From Desulfomonilaceae bacterium (GTDB taxonomy: Bacteria; Desulfobacterota; Desulfomonilia; Desulfomonilales; Desulfomonilaceae): 64,000 nt of DNA. The notes below the pieces were generated by a model that saw nothing but the letters and a program-made list of their open reading frames with translations, made no database searches and was not told the origin of the DNA. Positions within the stretch are counted from its first letter, which is position 1. Each line of letters begins with the position of its first letter. The translations under genes and the position numbers were made by a program. The stretch covers positions 1-64,000 of the forward strand of contig JBAZSD010000015.1 of assembly GCA_041662605.1 (NCBI GenBank), written 5' to 3'. This document shows, in pieces, positions 24,842-34,658 of the stretch.

Positions 24842-26116
24842 ATGGACCGACCTCTTACAAATTATATAGACACAGACAGAGAGCCTCTTAACCTTGCAGA
24901 ATATGAGAGAGTGGGAGGTTATAGCGCCCTGCGTGAATCTCTCAAATCTCTTACCCAAGGAAACATTCTACAACTAGTCAAGGATTCTAACCTTCGAGGA
25001 AGAGGCGGAGCCGGTTTCCCTACCGGCCTGAAATGGAGTTCCGTGCCGTCTGTCTCAAACAGCCCGAGGCCAAGGTACGTAGTAGTCGATGCGGACGAAA
25101 TGGAGCCCGGGGCATTCAAAGACAGAATATTAATTGAAGGAAACCCGCATCAATTGATTGAAGGGATGATAATATGCGCCTATGTAGTCGACAGCGAAGT
25201 CGGGTACATTTTCATAAGATCTGAATACACCCTTGCGGCAACACGTCTCAAAAGGGCCATCGCCGAAGCGTATGAGAAGCGTTATCTGGGATTCAACATT
25301 CTAGGATCAGGCTTCAACTTTGGATTGCGGTTGCATGTCAGTTCCGGCAGGTACATTTGCGGTGAAGGGACAGCTTTGACAAATTCTCTTGAAGGCAACA
25401 GAGCTGTCCCTCGATATAAAACACCCCGTCAAACCGAGTCCGGACTCTGGGGCATGCCGACTCTGCTGAACAATGTTGAAACGCTTTGCAACATTCCGCA
25501 CATTGTCAACAATGGAGCCGAGTGGTTCAAGGGCCTCAGCAAATGTAAGGACGGGGGGACTAAGATTTTCGGCGTCAGTGGGAAAGTAAAAAAGCCCGGC
25601 GCGTGGGAACTCCCAATGGGAACAACCATCCGGGAAATCCTGGAAGAACACGCCGGCGGCATGAGTGAAGGGGTAAGATTCCGGGGGATTCTTCCTGGCG
25701 GGGGATCGACCGAGTTTCTGGTTGAAAAACACCTTGATGTTCAGATGGATTTTGATTCAGTCCAAAAAGCCGGGAGCCGTTTCGGCACAGGCACAATGAT
25801 AGCGCTCGACGATCATACATGCCCGGTTGGAATGGTTCACAATCTGGAAAGCTTTTTCGCCAGGGAATCCTGTGGATGGTGCACGCCATGCAGGGAGGGA
25901 TTGCCTTGGATCGCCCAGATTCTAAAGGCCATTGAAGAAGGTAGGGGCGAATTTAATGACCTGAAGATCCTGGAATCTCAAACGAGATTGCTCGGGCCTG
26001 GCCGAACTTTTTGCGCTCTGGCTCCAGGAGCCATGGAACCGCTGCAAAGCGCATTAAGGTTTTTCAGAGAAGACTTTGAACGGCATATCACTGAGAAGCG
26101 TTGTCCCTGGAGATAA
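24842..26116 (+). CDS. nuoF: NADH-quinone oxidoreductase subunit F, with altered nucleotide pocket
   Basis: A 424-residue subunit that binds FMN, the pyridine nucleotide and cluster N3. GRGGAGFPTGLKW (near residue 54), DADEMEPGAFKDR and the cluster motif ESCGWCTPCREG (near residue 345) are intact. The nucleotide site is unusual. The family motif GEET reads GEGT, so Gly176 replaces the Glu equal to Escherichia coli Glu183 (Thermus Glu185). Arg196 replaces the Phe three residues after the conserved Lys193 (Thermus Phe205, which stacks on adenine). Loss of the acidic residue and gain of Arg is what would be expected if NADPH were accepted. The rest of the protein looks functional. Confidence 0.95.
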   Translation: MDRPLTNYIDTDREPLNLAEYERVGGYSALRESLKSLTQGNILQLVKDSNLRGRGGAGFPTGLKWSSVPSVSNSPRPRYVVVDADEMEPGAFKDRILIEGNPHQLIEGMIICAYVVDSEVGYIFIRSEYTLAATRLKRAIAEAYEKRYLGFNILGSGFNFGLRLHVSSGRYICGEGTALTNSLEGNRAVPRYKTPRQTESGLWGMPTLLNNVETLCNIPHIVNNGAEWFKGLSKCKDGGTKIFGVSGKVKKPGAWELPMGTTIREILEEHAGGMSEGVRFRGILPGGGSTEFLVEKHLDVQMDFDSVQKAGSRFGTGTMIALDDHTCPVGMVHNLESFFARESCGWCTPCREGLPWIAQILKAIEEGRGEFNDLKILESQTRLLGPGRTFCALAPGAMEPLQSALRFFREDFERHITEKRCPWR

Positions 26117-26119
26117 GAC

Positions 26120-28840
26120 TTGGCCAAAATTTACATAGAAAATGTCCCTTATGAAGTTCCCGAAGGACAAAATCTCCTTAGCGCATGCCTTTCCCTCGGC
26201 TTCAACATCCCCTATTTCTGTTGGCATCCTGCATTGCACTCCGTCGGGTCCTGCCGGATGTGCGCGGTAAAGCAATTCCGTGATGAGAATGATACCCGCG
26301 GCCACATTGTCATGTCCTGTATGACCCCGGCGGATGAAGGAACGAGAATTTCAATTGATGACAACGATGTCAGGGAGTTTCGAGCCGGGGTCATTGAATG
26401 GCTGATGATCAACCATCCCCACGATTGCCCTGTCTGTGATGAAGGAGGGGAATGTCATCTACAGGACATGACGGTAATGTCCGGTCACGTATATCGGCGA
26501 TATCAGTTCAAAAAGAGGACCTATCTAAATCAGAATTTGGGGCCTTTTATAAATCACGAGATGAACCGCTGCATCCAGTGCTACAGGTGTGTCAGGTTTT
26601 ATCGGGATTACGCCGGAGGAAGAGACTTTAACGTTTTTGGGATCAACAACCGGATTTATTTCGGCAGATGCAATGATGGGATCCTTGAGAACGAATTTAG
26701 TGGAAATCTGGTTGAAGTCTGTCCTACTGGGGTCTTTACGGACAAAACGCTGAGGAAACATTACACCCGCAAATGGGACATGGAGACAGCTCCGTCAATT
26801 TGTCCACATTGCGGATTGGGCTGCAACATCATAGTAGGCGAAAGATATGGCTCATTACGCAGAATCCTTAATAAATACAATCATGAAGTGAATGGTTATT
26901 TCCTCTGTGATCGCGGTCGGTTCGGATATGAATTTGTTGAGAGTCCCGACCGAATCCGTCAACCACTGTCAAGACATAACCTTGACCGGTCCAACACCTT
27001 GTTGAAGCCTGTTGAAAAGACAGAAGCTCTCGGCCTGTTTAAAGGAATCTTGATGGATGGCGTCCACACGCTTGGCATTGGTTCTCCCAGGGCCACACTG
27101 GAAGGGAATTTTTCTTTAAGAAAGCTTGTAGGGGTTGAAAATTTCTGCGGCGGTATGTCGGAGAATGAAGAGAGGCTCGTCTCAGCAATAATCAACATTC
27201 TCCAGAATGGCCCCACCTATTCTCCTTCGCTCCGGGACGTTGAATTGTGCGACGCCATCCTGATTCTGGGCGAGGATGTTACCAACGTGGCGCCTCGGTT
27301 GGCCTTGTCTCTGCGCCAGTCAGTTCGCGAAAAACCAATGGATATAGCTGACAGGTTAAGGATCCCCCGTTGGGCTGACGCGTCCGTCCGGCAGGCTGTT
27401 CAAGCCGAAAAGGGGCCTTTGTACATTGTGAGTCCCATGGGCTCCGGACTGGATGACATTGCGGCGCAAACTCTGCATGCAGCGCCTGATGATGTAGCCA
27501 GACTGGGTTACCAGATCGCTCACGAAATTGGTCCAGACTCCCCGCCGGTATTAGACTTGCCGGAGGAACTCACAAGATTCGCCGCTCTCATCGGCGCTGT
27601 CCTCAAAAGTTCAAAGCGACCCTTGATAGTTTCCGGGACGAGTTGTGGAGTCCTGTCCATAATTCAGGCTGCGGCAAACATAGCCTGGTCGTTGAATAGA
27701 GCGGGAAGGACGGCCGCATTATCTTACACATTGCCTGAGTGTAATACTTTCGGGCTGGGCCTTATTGGCGGACTTAGCATGCGGGACTGCTTTGAAAAAG
27801 TCCTTTCGGGCGAGGCTGACAGTTTGATCATCCTTGAGAATGACCTTTTCAGACGTACGGAAACCCATTTGGCTCAGGGCGTTCTGGCAAAGTGCAAACA
27901 CGTTGTAGTGATCGACCACATCTTAAACCGAACCGGCAAAGAAGCCGATCTAATGTTGCCGGTTGGGACCTTTGCCGAGACCACTGGCACACTGGTAAGC
28001 AGTGAGGGAAGATGTCAGCGTCAGTTTAGCGTTATGCCGCCAGCAGGTCAGACTCAGGAAAGCTACCGATGGATCTCGGAAGTGATGACAGCGCTCGGTA
28101 GAGATTCTGCCGTTAATTATTCCACTATTGAAAATGTCGCCGAAGAGATTGAGAAAGAATTCCCTATCTTTAAAGACCTTGCCGAGGTATCTCCACCAGC
28201 GAATTTCCGAATGGTTGGGCAGAAAATACCCCGTCAGCCCCATCGGTATAGTGGACGAACTGCTATGCGAGCAAATATATCCGTTCATGAACCTAAACCA
28301 ACTGACGATCTTGAATCGCCCCTGTCATTTTCAATGGAGGGTTACCCCGGTATTCCTCCGGCTTCTGTTAACCCACGGTTCTGGGCCCCCTCATGGAATT
28401 CATGCCAAGCTGTGAACAAGTATCAAAAAGAGATTTCCGGGCCTTCTATAGGCGGAGATTCCGGGAAACGCCTCATCGGACCATCGATTACCGGCAATGG
28501 CGCTTATTTCCGGGAAGTTCCAGATGCATTCAGATTTGACAATACCGAATGGCTCGTGATCCAGTCGTTTCACATATTCGGCTCTGAAGAACTCAGTTCG
28601 CGTGGGGATTCTATCGCACAGAGGATTCCTCATCCTTATGTCGGCTTGAACGGACATGACGCCGCTTCCTTAGGCAAAGACAATGGACACATAGCGCAAC
28701 TAATCATAGGAGAAGTTTCGTTGAAGCTTCCCGTGAGAATTATCCCGACGCTTTGCAGTGGGTTGATTGCGCTCCCGGTGGGGATTCCCGGTCTGGAAGG
28801 CTTAAATCTGCCTGCCATGGGAAAAATAATAGAAGACTGA
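26120..28840 (+). CDS. nuoG: NADH-quinone oxidoreductase subunit G, long Escherichia coli type
   Basis: A 906-residue iron-sulfur subunit. The N-terminal 2Fe-2S domain has YFCWHPALHSVGSCRMCAVK. The His-ligated N5 motif HDCPVCDEGGECHLQD and the N4 motif NRCIQCYRCVRF follow. Near residue 230 is CPHCGLGCN with a later Cys in FLCDRGRFGYE, the extra N7 cluster found in only some lineages. The molybdopterin-oxidoreductase-like domain follows. The start is a TTG at 26120 with GGAG upstream, three bases after nuoF. Length and sequence are very close to the Escherichia coli protein. Confidence 0.95.
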   Translation: MAKIYIENVPYEVPEGQNLLSACLSLGFNIPYFCWHPALHSVGSCRMCAVKQFRDENDTRGHIVMSCMTPADEGTRISIDDNDVREFRAGVIEWLMINHPHDCPVCDEGGECHLQDMTVMSGHVYRRYQFKKRTYLNQNLGPFINHEMNRCIQCYRCVRFYRDYAGGRDFNVFGINNRIYFGRCNDGILENEFSGNLVEVCPTGVFTDKTLRKHYTRKWDMETAPSICPHCGLGCNIIVGERYGSLRRILNKYNHEVNGYFLCDRGRFGYEFVESPDRIRQPLSRHNLDRSNTLLKPVEKTEALGLFKGILMDGVHTLGIGSPRATLEGNFSLRKLVGVENFCGGMSENEERLVSAIINILQNGPTYSPSLRDVELCDAILILGEDVTNVAPRLALSLRQSVREKPMDIADRLRIPRWADASVRQAVQAEKGPLYIVSPMGSGLDDIAAQTLHAAPDDVARLGYQIAHEIGPDSPPVLDLPEELTRFAALIGAVLKSSKRPLIVSGTSCGVLSIIQAAANIAWSLNRAGRTAALSYTLPECNTFGLGLIGGLSMRDCFEKVLSGEADSLIILENDLFRRTETHLAQGVLAKCKHVVVIDHILNRTGKEADLMLPVGTFAETTGTLVSSEGRCQRQFSVMPPAGQTQESYRWISEVMTALGRDSAVNYSTIENVAEEIEKEFPIFKDLAEVSPPANFRMVGQKIPRQPHRYSGRTAMRANISVHEPKPTDDLESPLSFSMEGYPGIPPASVNPRFWAPSWNSCQAVNKYQKEISGPSIGGDSGKRLIGPSITGNGAYFREVPDAFRFDNTEWLVIQSFHIFGSEELSSRGDSIAQRIPHPYVGLNGHDAASLGKDNGHIAQLIIGEVSLKLPVRIIPTLCSGLIALPVGIPGLEGLNLPAMGKIIED

Positions 28841-28841
28841 A

Positions 28842-29795
28842 ATGAACGAACCAGAACGATCAATTATAATTTTGTACTTAATACTAGTCGGAGTCCTGCT
28901 TACAGCCGCGGGATTGATCTGGCTCGAACGACGACTGCTGGGACTGTGGCAGGATCGTTATGGCCCGAACCGGGCTGGTCGATTTGGGTCGTTACAGGTT
29001 GCGGCCGACATGATCAAAATATTCACAAAGGAGGACTGGATTCCACCCTTTGCGGACAAACCTGTTTTTGTAATAGCCCCTGCGATTATAGTTGTAACAA
29101 CGCTCCTATCCTTTGCAGTCATCCCGTTTGCTCCAGGCATAGAGATTGTGAACCTGAATATCGGGCTTTTGTTCTTTCTTGCGATGTCGTCGTTAAGTGT
29201 TTACAGCGTGGCATTGGCGGGATGGGCTTCGGACAACAAATATTCATTGCTCGGCGGTTTAAGGGCCGCTGCGCAGATGCTCGGCTACGAAGTATTCATG
29301 GGCCTGGCGCTCGCCGGAGTCATCATGCTCGCAGGTTCTTTTAACCTTCGTGAAATAGTGGAAGCGCAGCGTAAAGTCTGGTTTTTTATCCCCCAATTTC
29401 CTGGATTGATCATCTTTGTAATCGCAGGACTTGCGGAAACCAGACGAATTCCGTTCGACCTTCCTGAGGCCGAAAATGAGCTTATAGCCGGCTTTCACAC
29501 TGAATATTCCGGAATGAAGTTTGGCATGTTTTTTGTCGGGGAATACATGGGAGTCACCCTAATCAGCGCCCTGATAGCCACACTTTTCTTCGGTGGTTGG
29601 CTAGGACCTTTGTTGCCGCCTCTATGTTGGATGATAATCAAGACTTTTGTCTTCATCTGTGGCTTTATACTCGTTAGAGCGTCGCTACCTAGGCTCAGGT
29701 ACGATCAGTTGCTTTCGTTTGGCTGGAAGTTGATGCTTCCTCTCGCGCTCCTCAATGTGGTGGTAACCGGGGCCATTATTGTCGCGGCAAGTTGA
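28842..29795 (+). CDS. nuoH: NADH-quinone oxidoreductase subunit H
   Basis: A 317-residue membrane subunit linking the two arms of complex I and forming the mouth of the quinone chamber. About eight hydrophobic helices are present. The conserved loops RYGPNRAGRFGSLQ, KIFTKEDWIPPFADK and RIPFDLPEAENELIAGFHTEYSG are intact. The start is one base after the nuoG stop codon. Confidence 0.96.
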   Translation: MNEPERSIIILYLILVGVLLTAAGLIWLERRLLGLWQDRYGPNRAGRFGSLQVAADMIKIFTKEDWIPPFADKPVFVIAPAIIVVTTLLSFAVIPFAPGIEIVNLNIGLLFFLAMSSLSVYSVALAGWASDNKYSLLGGLRAAAQMLGYEVFMGLALAGVIMLAGSFNLREIVEAQRKVWFFIPQFPGLIIFVIAGLAETRRIPFDLPEAENELIAGFHTEYSGMKFGMFFVGEYMGVTLISALIATLFFGGWLGPLLPPLCWMIIKTFVFICGFILVRASLPRLRYDQLLSFGWKLMLPLALLNVVVTGAIIVAAS

Positions 29796-29807
29796 TGCAG
29801 GATAAAT

Positions 29808-30323
29808 ATGCTTAGTTTAATCAAGGGAATCTGGATAGTCCTCAAACACTCAATCAGAAAAAGAGAGACGATTCTCTACCCTGAAGAAAAGCCTAGTCTG
29901 TATCCCAGATGGAGAGGCAGAATCATACTGTCGCGTGATCCGGATGGAGAGGAACGGTGTGTCGCCTGTTATCTTTGCGCCGCCGCATGTCCGGTAGATT
30001 GCATTGCCCTACAGGCTACACAGGATGAACATGGAAGACGTTATCCAGAATTTTTCCGAATCAATTTTTCACGTTGCATTTTCTGTGGGTTCTGTGAAGA
30101 AGCCTGCCCTACTTATGCGATCCAGCTAACAAACGATTTTGAAATGGGAGAATACTACCGGCGCAATTTCGTGTATGAGAAAGAACATCTTTTAATAAGC
30201 GGCCCGGGGAAATATCCTGGCTACAATTTCTACAGAGTCGCGGGCGTTTCTGTTGGCGGCAAGGACAAGGGCGAGGCTGAAAATGAAGAACCGCCAGTGG
30301 ATATTCACAGTTTGACGCTCTAG
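29808..30323 (+). CDS. nuoI: NADH-quinone oxidoreductase subunit I
   Basis: A 171-residue 8Fe ferredoxin-like subunit with clusters N6a and N6b that feed N2. The two motifs are CVACYLCAAACPVDCI and CIFCGFCEEACPTYAI. An N-terminal amphipathic helix rich in Lys and Arg anchors it at the membrane. It lies 12 bases after nuoH. Confidence 0.96.
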   Translation: MLSLIKGIWIVLKHSIRKRETILYPEEKPSLYPRWRGRIILSRDPDGEERCVACYLCAAACPVDCIALQATQDEHGRRYPEFFRINFSRCIFCGFCEEACPTYAIQLTNDFEMGEYYRRNFVYEKEHLLISGPGKYPGYNFYRVAGVSVGGKDKGEAENEEPPVDIHSLTL

Positions 30324-30342
30324 AAAGAATCGTGCTGAGGAC

Positions 30343-30876
30343 ATGGCTATGAACAGCGTTTTTTATGTATCCGCTTTAGTCGCGATCTTGTCTACCGTAT
30401 TGGTAATTACACGGCTAAACGTAGTGCATGCTCTCTTGTATCTAATAGTTTCCTTTTTTTCTGTGGCGTTAATCTTTTTTGCCCTTGGAGCGCCGTTCGT
30501 GGCAGCCCTGGAGATTATCATTTACGCTGGAGCGATCATGGTGCTTTTCGTATTTGTGATCATGATGCTTAACCTTGGCCCTAGATCAAGAGAACAGGAA
30601 AGGCTGCGGCTGGAGCCCAAAATGTGGATAGGGCCGTCTCTGCTTGCAGGTGTCCTCTTTTCGGAATTGATATACTTGATAGTCTATACAGGTGAAGCGG
30701 CCATTTCCCCTTCGGTAGAAATTACACCCAAGCAGGTCGGTATAGCTCTTTTCGGTCCTTACGCTATCGGCGTTGAACTCGCATCCATGCTGCTTCTTGC
30801 CGGTTTGGTCGGCGCTTACCACCTCGGCGCCAGACGAACCCGAAATTCATCGTCAATAACAGGAGATAGAACATGA
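30343..30876 (+). CDS. nuoJ: NADH-quinone oxidoreductase subunit J
   Basis: A 177-residue membrane subunit with five hydrophobic helices. The third helix carries the AALEIIIYAGAIMVLFVFVIMML stretch with the conserved Glu-Tyr-Gly. Its stop overlaps the start of nuoK by four bases (ATGA), so translation is coupled. Confidence 0.95.
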   Translation: MAMNSVFYVSALVAILSTVLVITRLNVVHALLYLIVSFFSVALIFFALGAPFVAALEIIIYAGAIMVLFVFVIMMLNLGPRSREQERLRLEPKMWIGPSLLAGVLFSELIYLIVYTGEAAISPSVEITPKQVGIALFGPYAIGVELASMLLLAGLVGAYHLGARRTRNSSSITGDRT

Positions 30877-31184
30877 CAGCGGCAGTGCCGATGGAACATG
30901 CTCTGATCGTCGCTGCCGCCCTTTTCGCGTTAGGTCTTGTGGGGGTTCTTATCCGCAGAAACCTGATCTTCATGCTCATGTCCGTCGAAATAATGCTGAA
31001 CGCCGCTGGTCTGGCTTTTGTGGCGGCTGGTTCAAGATGGGGACAGACTGATGGACAGGTAATGTTCATTTTTATTCTATCCATGGCAGCGGCCGAGGTT
31101 GCCGTGGGCCTGGCGCTGGCGATTCAGTTTTATCATCGTTTCAAGACATTGGACACAGACGAGGCAAGAAAGGCACGAGGGTAG
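30873..31184 (+). CDS. nuoK: NADH-quinone oxidoreductase subunit K
   Basis: A 103-residue, three-helix membrane subunit (MrpC-like). The buried acidic residues of proton transfer are seen in MSVEIMLNAAGL and in SMAAAEVAVGLALA. It overlaps nuoJ by four bases and is followed one base later by nuoL. Confidence 0.95.
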   Translation: MTAAVPMEHALIVAAALFALGLVGVLIRRNLIFMLMSVEIMLNAAGLAFVAAGSRWGQTDGQVMFIFILSMAAAEVAVGLALAIQFYHRFKTLDTDEARKARG

Positions 31185-31185
31185 A

Positions 31186-33078
31186 ATGCTACATCTTTTG
31201 TGGCTGATTCCGGCGTTACCGATTCTGGGATTCCTAATCCTGGCCCTTGCGGGTTCGAGACTGTCACGACACAGTCAATCCCTGGTGGGTGTCGGGTCAG
31301 TCGGGGGCGCAGCGGCTCTAAGCTCAGCCATTTCGATAAGTTTCATAGTGTTTCCTCCTCCCGATTACCAATATGATCAAACGCTCTGGAACTGGATAAG
31401 TATAGGCAATTTCTCGCCGACAATCGGATTCCATTTAGACGCTCTGTCTGTATGCATGATCCTAGTGGTTACAATAATCGGCTTTCTGATTCATCTTTAT
31501 TCCGTGGAATACATGGCCGATGATGAAGGATTTAGCCGCTTTTTCGCTTATATGAACCTCTTCGTGGCCTCAATGCTGGTTTTGACGCTGGCGGACAATC
31601 TTCTCCTACTTTATCTGGGATGGGAAGGTGTGGGGTTGTGCAGCTTTTTACTCATTGGTTTCTGGTACAAGGAACCGGATAATATAAAAGCCGCCACCAA
31701 AGCTTTTGTCATGACACGAATCGGGGACACGTCAATGGCGATCGGGTTGTTCCTTCTGTTTAATAGCTTGGGGACCCTGCAAATTCAGGAGTTGAGTATA
31801 AGAGCGACTCAGGCATGGGCTGTCGGCTCCACTATGCCAATGCTTGCAGCGGCTTTGCTTCTAGGCGGGGCTCTTGGGAAATCCGCTCAGCTTCCGCTTC
31901 AAACCTGGTTGCCTGACGCCATGGCGGGACCAACGCCGGTAAGCGCTCTTATACACGCCGCTACGATGGTCACTGCGGGGGTATACCTGATAGCCCGGAT
32001 GAACGTTTTCTTTACCCTCGCGCCGGGGGTACAGTCAGCCGTAGCCATTATCGGCTTGGCTACTTTGCTCCTCGCAGGGTTCAGCGCCTTGACCCAGACT
32101 GACATCAAACGGGTTCTGGCATACTCCACTATAAGCCAGATCGGTTACATGTTTCTGGGCCTAGGGGTAGGAGCCTGGTCCGCCGCAATTTTTCACTTCG
32201 TCACACACGCCTGTTTTAAGGCTCTTTTGTTCCTGGCCGCCGGTTCAATTATTCTGGCGTCAGGACATGAACAGAATATGTTCAAGCTTGGGGGAGTTCG
32301 AAGAAAATTACCCGTTACTTTCTGGACTTTTTTGATTGGAGCGTCATCGTTAGCTTCAATACCGCTTGTTACTGATGGTTTTTACAGCAAGGACATGATT
32401 CTGTCGCAGGTTTGGTCCTCGTCCACTGGTGGTTTCTGGCTGTGGCTGGGAGGAGTCGTCGGCGCCTTGCTCACTGCTCTCTACGCCTTTCGCATGGTTT
32501 TTGTGACCTGTTTTGGCGCCCCCAAAACACCGTTAAAACAGCGTTCAAGTAATGTAATCCATATTCCTTTGATAATTCTGGCTATATTATCCATAGTGAT
32601 TGGTTTTGTCGAACTGCCTCACAACATCGGCAATCTTCACTTGTTCTCTGATTTCCTGAGTTCCGCTTTGCCGTCTTTCCACGTTGACAAATTTGTCGCC
32701 GGCAGTGAACTTGTTCTGGAAATCATTGCTGGAGTCGCTTGTTTGCTGGGTGTTCTTATTTCCTACGTATTTTACTTTAAACATCCTAAGTATCCGGAAA
32801 GGTTTTTTGGAGGCCGTGTGTCCCAAAAAATCCATTCCTTATGGCAATCAGGCTGGGGATTCGACTGGATCTATGACACTGTTTTTGTTAGCCCTTTTAC
32901 ACGAATCACGAGACTGAACCGTAATGATTTTATCGATTCTTTTTATGCGCTTGTCTCTTTCATGACAACAGCGCTGCACAACGGGCTGAGCCTCACACAA
33001 ACGGGCAGGCTGAGACAGTACGCTCTGGGGATATCAATAGGAGCTGTTTTGATCCTGTGGATGCTGGTGTGGCTATGA
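31186..33078 (+). CDS. nuoL: NADH-quinone oxidoreductase subunit L
   Basis: A 630-residue antiporter-like proton-pumping subunit with about sixteen hydrophobic helices and the C-terminal lateral helix. LLLYLGWEGVGLCSFLLIGFW, the Lys-bearing LPDAMAGPTPVSALIHAATMV and KRVLAYSTISQIGYM are the signature segments. The ATG at 31186 starts the family-like sequence; a longer frame from 31099 overlaps nuoK in another phase and was not used. It overlaps nuoM by four bases. Confidence 0.95.
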   Translation: MLHLLWLIPALPILGFLILALAGSRLSRHSQSLVGVGSVGGAAALSSAISISFIVFPPPDYQYDQTLWNWISIGNFSPTIGFHLDALSVCMILVVTIIGFLIHLYSVEYMADDEGFSRFFAYMNLFVASMLVLTLADNLLLLYLGWEGVGLCSFLLIGFWYKEPDNIKAATKAFVMTRIGDTSMAIGLFLLFNSLGTLQIQELSIRATQAWAVGSTMPMLAAALLLGGALGKSAQLPLQTWLPDAMAGPTPVSALIHAATMVTAGVYLIARMNVFFTLAPGVQSAVAIIGLATLLLAGFSALTQTDIKRVLAYSTISQIGYMFLGLGVGAWSAAIFHFVTHACFKALLFLAAGSIILASGHEQNMFKLGGVRRKLPVTFWTFLIGASSLASIPLVTDGFYSKDMILSQVWSSSTGGFWLWLGGVVGALLTALYAFRMVFVTCFGAPKTPLKQRSSNVIHIPLIILAILSIVIGFVELPHNIGNLHLFSDFLSSALPSFHVDKFVAGSELVLEIIAGVACLLGVLISYVFYFKHPKYPERFFGGRVSQKIHSLWQSGWGFDWIYDTVFVSPFTRITRLNRNDFIDSFYALVSFMTTALHNGLSLTQTGRLRQYALGISIGAVLILWMLVWL

Positions 33079-34658
33079 CACTTGTTTGGCTTATCATAAT
33101 TCCCTTCATCGCAGGCATAGTCTCATGGGTTTCGGCCCGAAGAAAACCTGTATGGGCTCGCTGGATTTCTCTGTCAGCTCTTTTTGCGCAAATGTTGATT
33201 ATTATCTCTTTGTGGATTGGTCACTCACTCAAACTGGATTCTGGTCATAACACAGTTTGGATAGCATCCGTAGATTGGAATTGGGTACCTCAATTGGGGA
33301 TCGGTTTCCGGCTCGCTATGGACGGATTAAGCCTGTTGATGGTAGCCCTGACATCTCTGCTTGGGATTGCCGCCGTTATTTGTTCCTGGACTGAGATTAA
33401 GGATGGTGTTGGGTTCTTCCATTTTAACCTCATGTCTTGCCTGGCCGGTATAGTCGGAGTTTTTCTGGCCATGGATCTGATCCTGTTTTACTTTTTCTGG
33501 GAAGTGATGTTGGTCCCGATGTATTTTCTGATTGGAATCTGGGGCCACGAAAACAGGATCTACGCCTCAATCAAGTTTTTCATATTTACGCAGGCGGGTG
33601 GCCTGTTGATGCTGATCGCCATACTCGGTTTGTATTTTCTCCACGGGAGTAGCGCTGGCGTATATACTTTTAATTATTTTGACCTGTTAGGAACTCCCCT
33701 GTCGTCATGGTCATCCATGTTTTTAATGCTGGGCTTTTTTGCAGCCTTCGCTGTTAAACTCCCTGTTGTGCCTTTTCACACCTGGTTGCCTGACGCTCAT
33801 ACAGAAGCCCCAACTGCCGGAAGTGTCATTCTTGCGGGTTTGTTGTTGAAAACAGGAGCTTATGGGCTGATACGGTTCATATTGCCGTTGTTTCCCGCGG
33901 CGGCTCACACCTTGGCTCCCGTAGCCATGACATTGGGAGTGATTGGAATAATTTATGGCGCATTGCTGGCTTTTGCTCAAACAGATCTCAAGAGACTTGT
34001 CGCTTACAGTAGTGTTAGCCATCTTGGGTTTGTGCTACTGGGTGTATTCGCGTTCAACGAGTTGGCTTTGCAGGGCGCTGTAATGCAGATGATCTGTCAT
34101 GGAATAAGTACCGGGGCGCTATTCATAATCGTTGGAGCGCTTCAGGAAAGGATAGGCTCTCGTGATCTAAATCGGATGGGGGGACTGTGGGCGTCGATTC
34201 CACGCATAAGCGCTGTTGGGCTGGTTTTCGCTCTAGCTTCTCTCGGTCTTCCTGGACTTGGTAATTTTGTGGGAGAGTTTCTCGTTCTGGTGGGCGTTTA
34301 CAGGGTGAGCCCGTGGATGACGATTCCTGCCGCAATGGGCCTCGTTCTGGCGGTTATTTACTCATTAAGAATTGTGGGAAAGGCATTCTATGGTCCTTCG
34401 GATGATAGCCGCATAATTCAGGATCTTTGGCCTAGGGAGGCTTTGCTCATGGCAGGCATGATCCTGGCAATTCTGTGGTTGGGGCTATTTCCTCAGGGAG
34501 TTTTAAACACCGCTGAACCTGCTCTGAAAGCGATCCAGGAAAGAGCCGGTTCGATGTCGTACAACTCCGGGCAATCTGCTGTTTATTTCGATGTCTTGAC
34601 ACATGCTCAAACATCACACCTTGTCACTGGGATCCAAAGGAGCGGGCAATACAGATGA
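33075..34658 (+). CDS. nuoM: NADH-quinone oxidoreductase subunit M
   Basis: A 527-residue antiporter-like subunit with about fourteen helices. The conserved Glu is in FFWEVMLVPMYFLIGIWG, and PFHTWLPDAHTEAPTAGSV and KRLVAYSSVSHLGFV are intact. The ATG at 33075 overlaps the nuoL stop codon (ATGA), and the stop overlaps nuoN in the same manner. Confidence 0.95.
   Translation: MTLVWLIIIPFIAGIVSWVSARRKPVWARWISLSALFAQMLIIISLWIGHSLKLDSGHNTVWIASVDWNWVPQLGIGFRLAMDGLSLLMVALTSLLGIAAVICSWTEIKDGVGFFHFNLMSCLAGIVGVFLAMDLILFYFFWEVMLVPMYFLIGIWGHENRIYASIKFFIFTQAGGLLMLIAILGLYFLHGSSAGVYTFNYFDLLGTPLSSWSSMFLMLGFFAAFAVKLPVVPFHTWLPDAHTEAPTAGSVILAGLLLKTGAYGLIRFILPLFPAAAHTLAPVAMTLGVIGIIYGALLAFAQTDLKRLVAYSSVSHLGFVLLGVFAFNELALQGAVMQMICHGISTGALFIIVGALQERIGSRDLNRMGGLWASIPRISAVGLVFALASLGLPGLGNFVGEFLVLVGVYRVSPWMTIPAAMGLVLAVIYSLRIVGKAFYGPSDDSRIIQDLWPREALLMAGMILAILWLGLFPQGVLNTAEPALKAIQERAGSMSYNSGQSAVYFDVLTHAQTSHLVTGIQRSGQYR

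Noticed and set aside
31099..31185. Longer NuoL start overlapping nuoK
   Set aside because: The added residues are basic, shadow the nuoK coding phase, and do not resemble NuoL; the ATG at 31186 fits the family.
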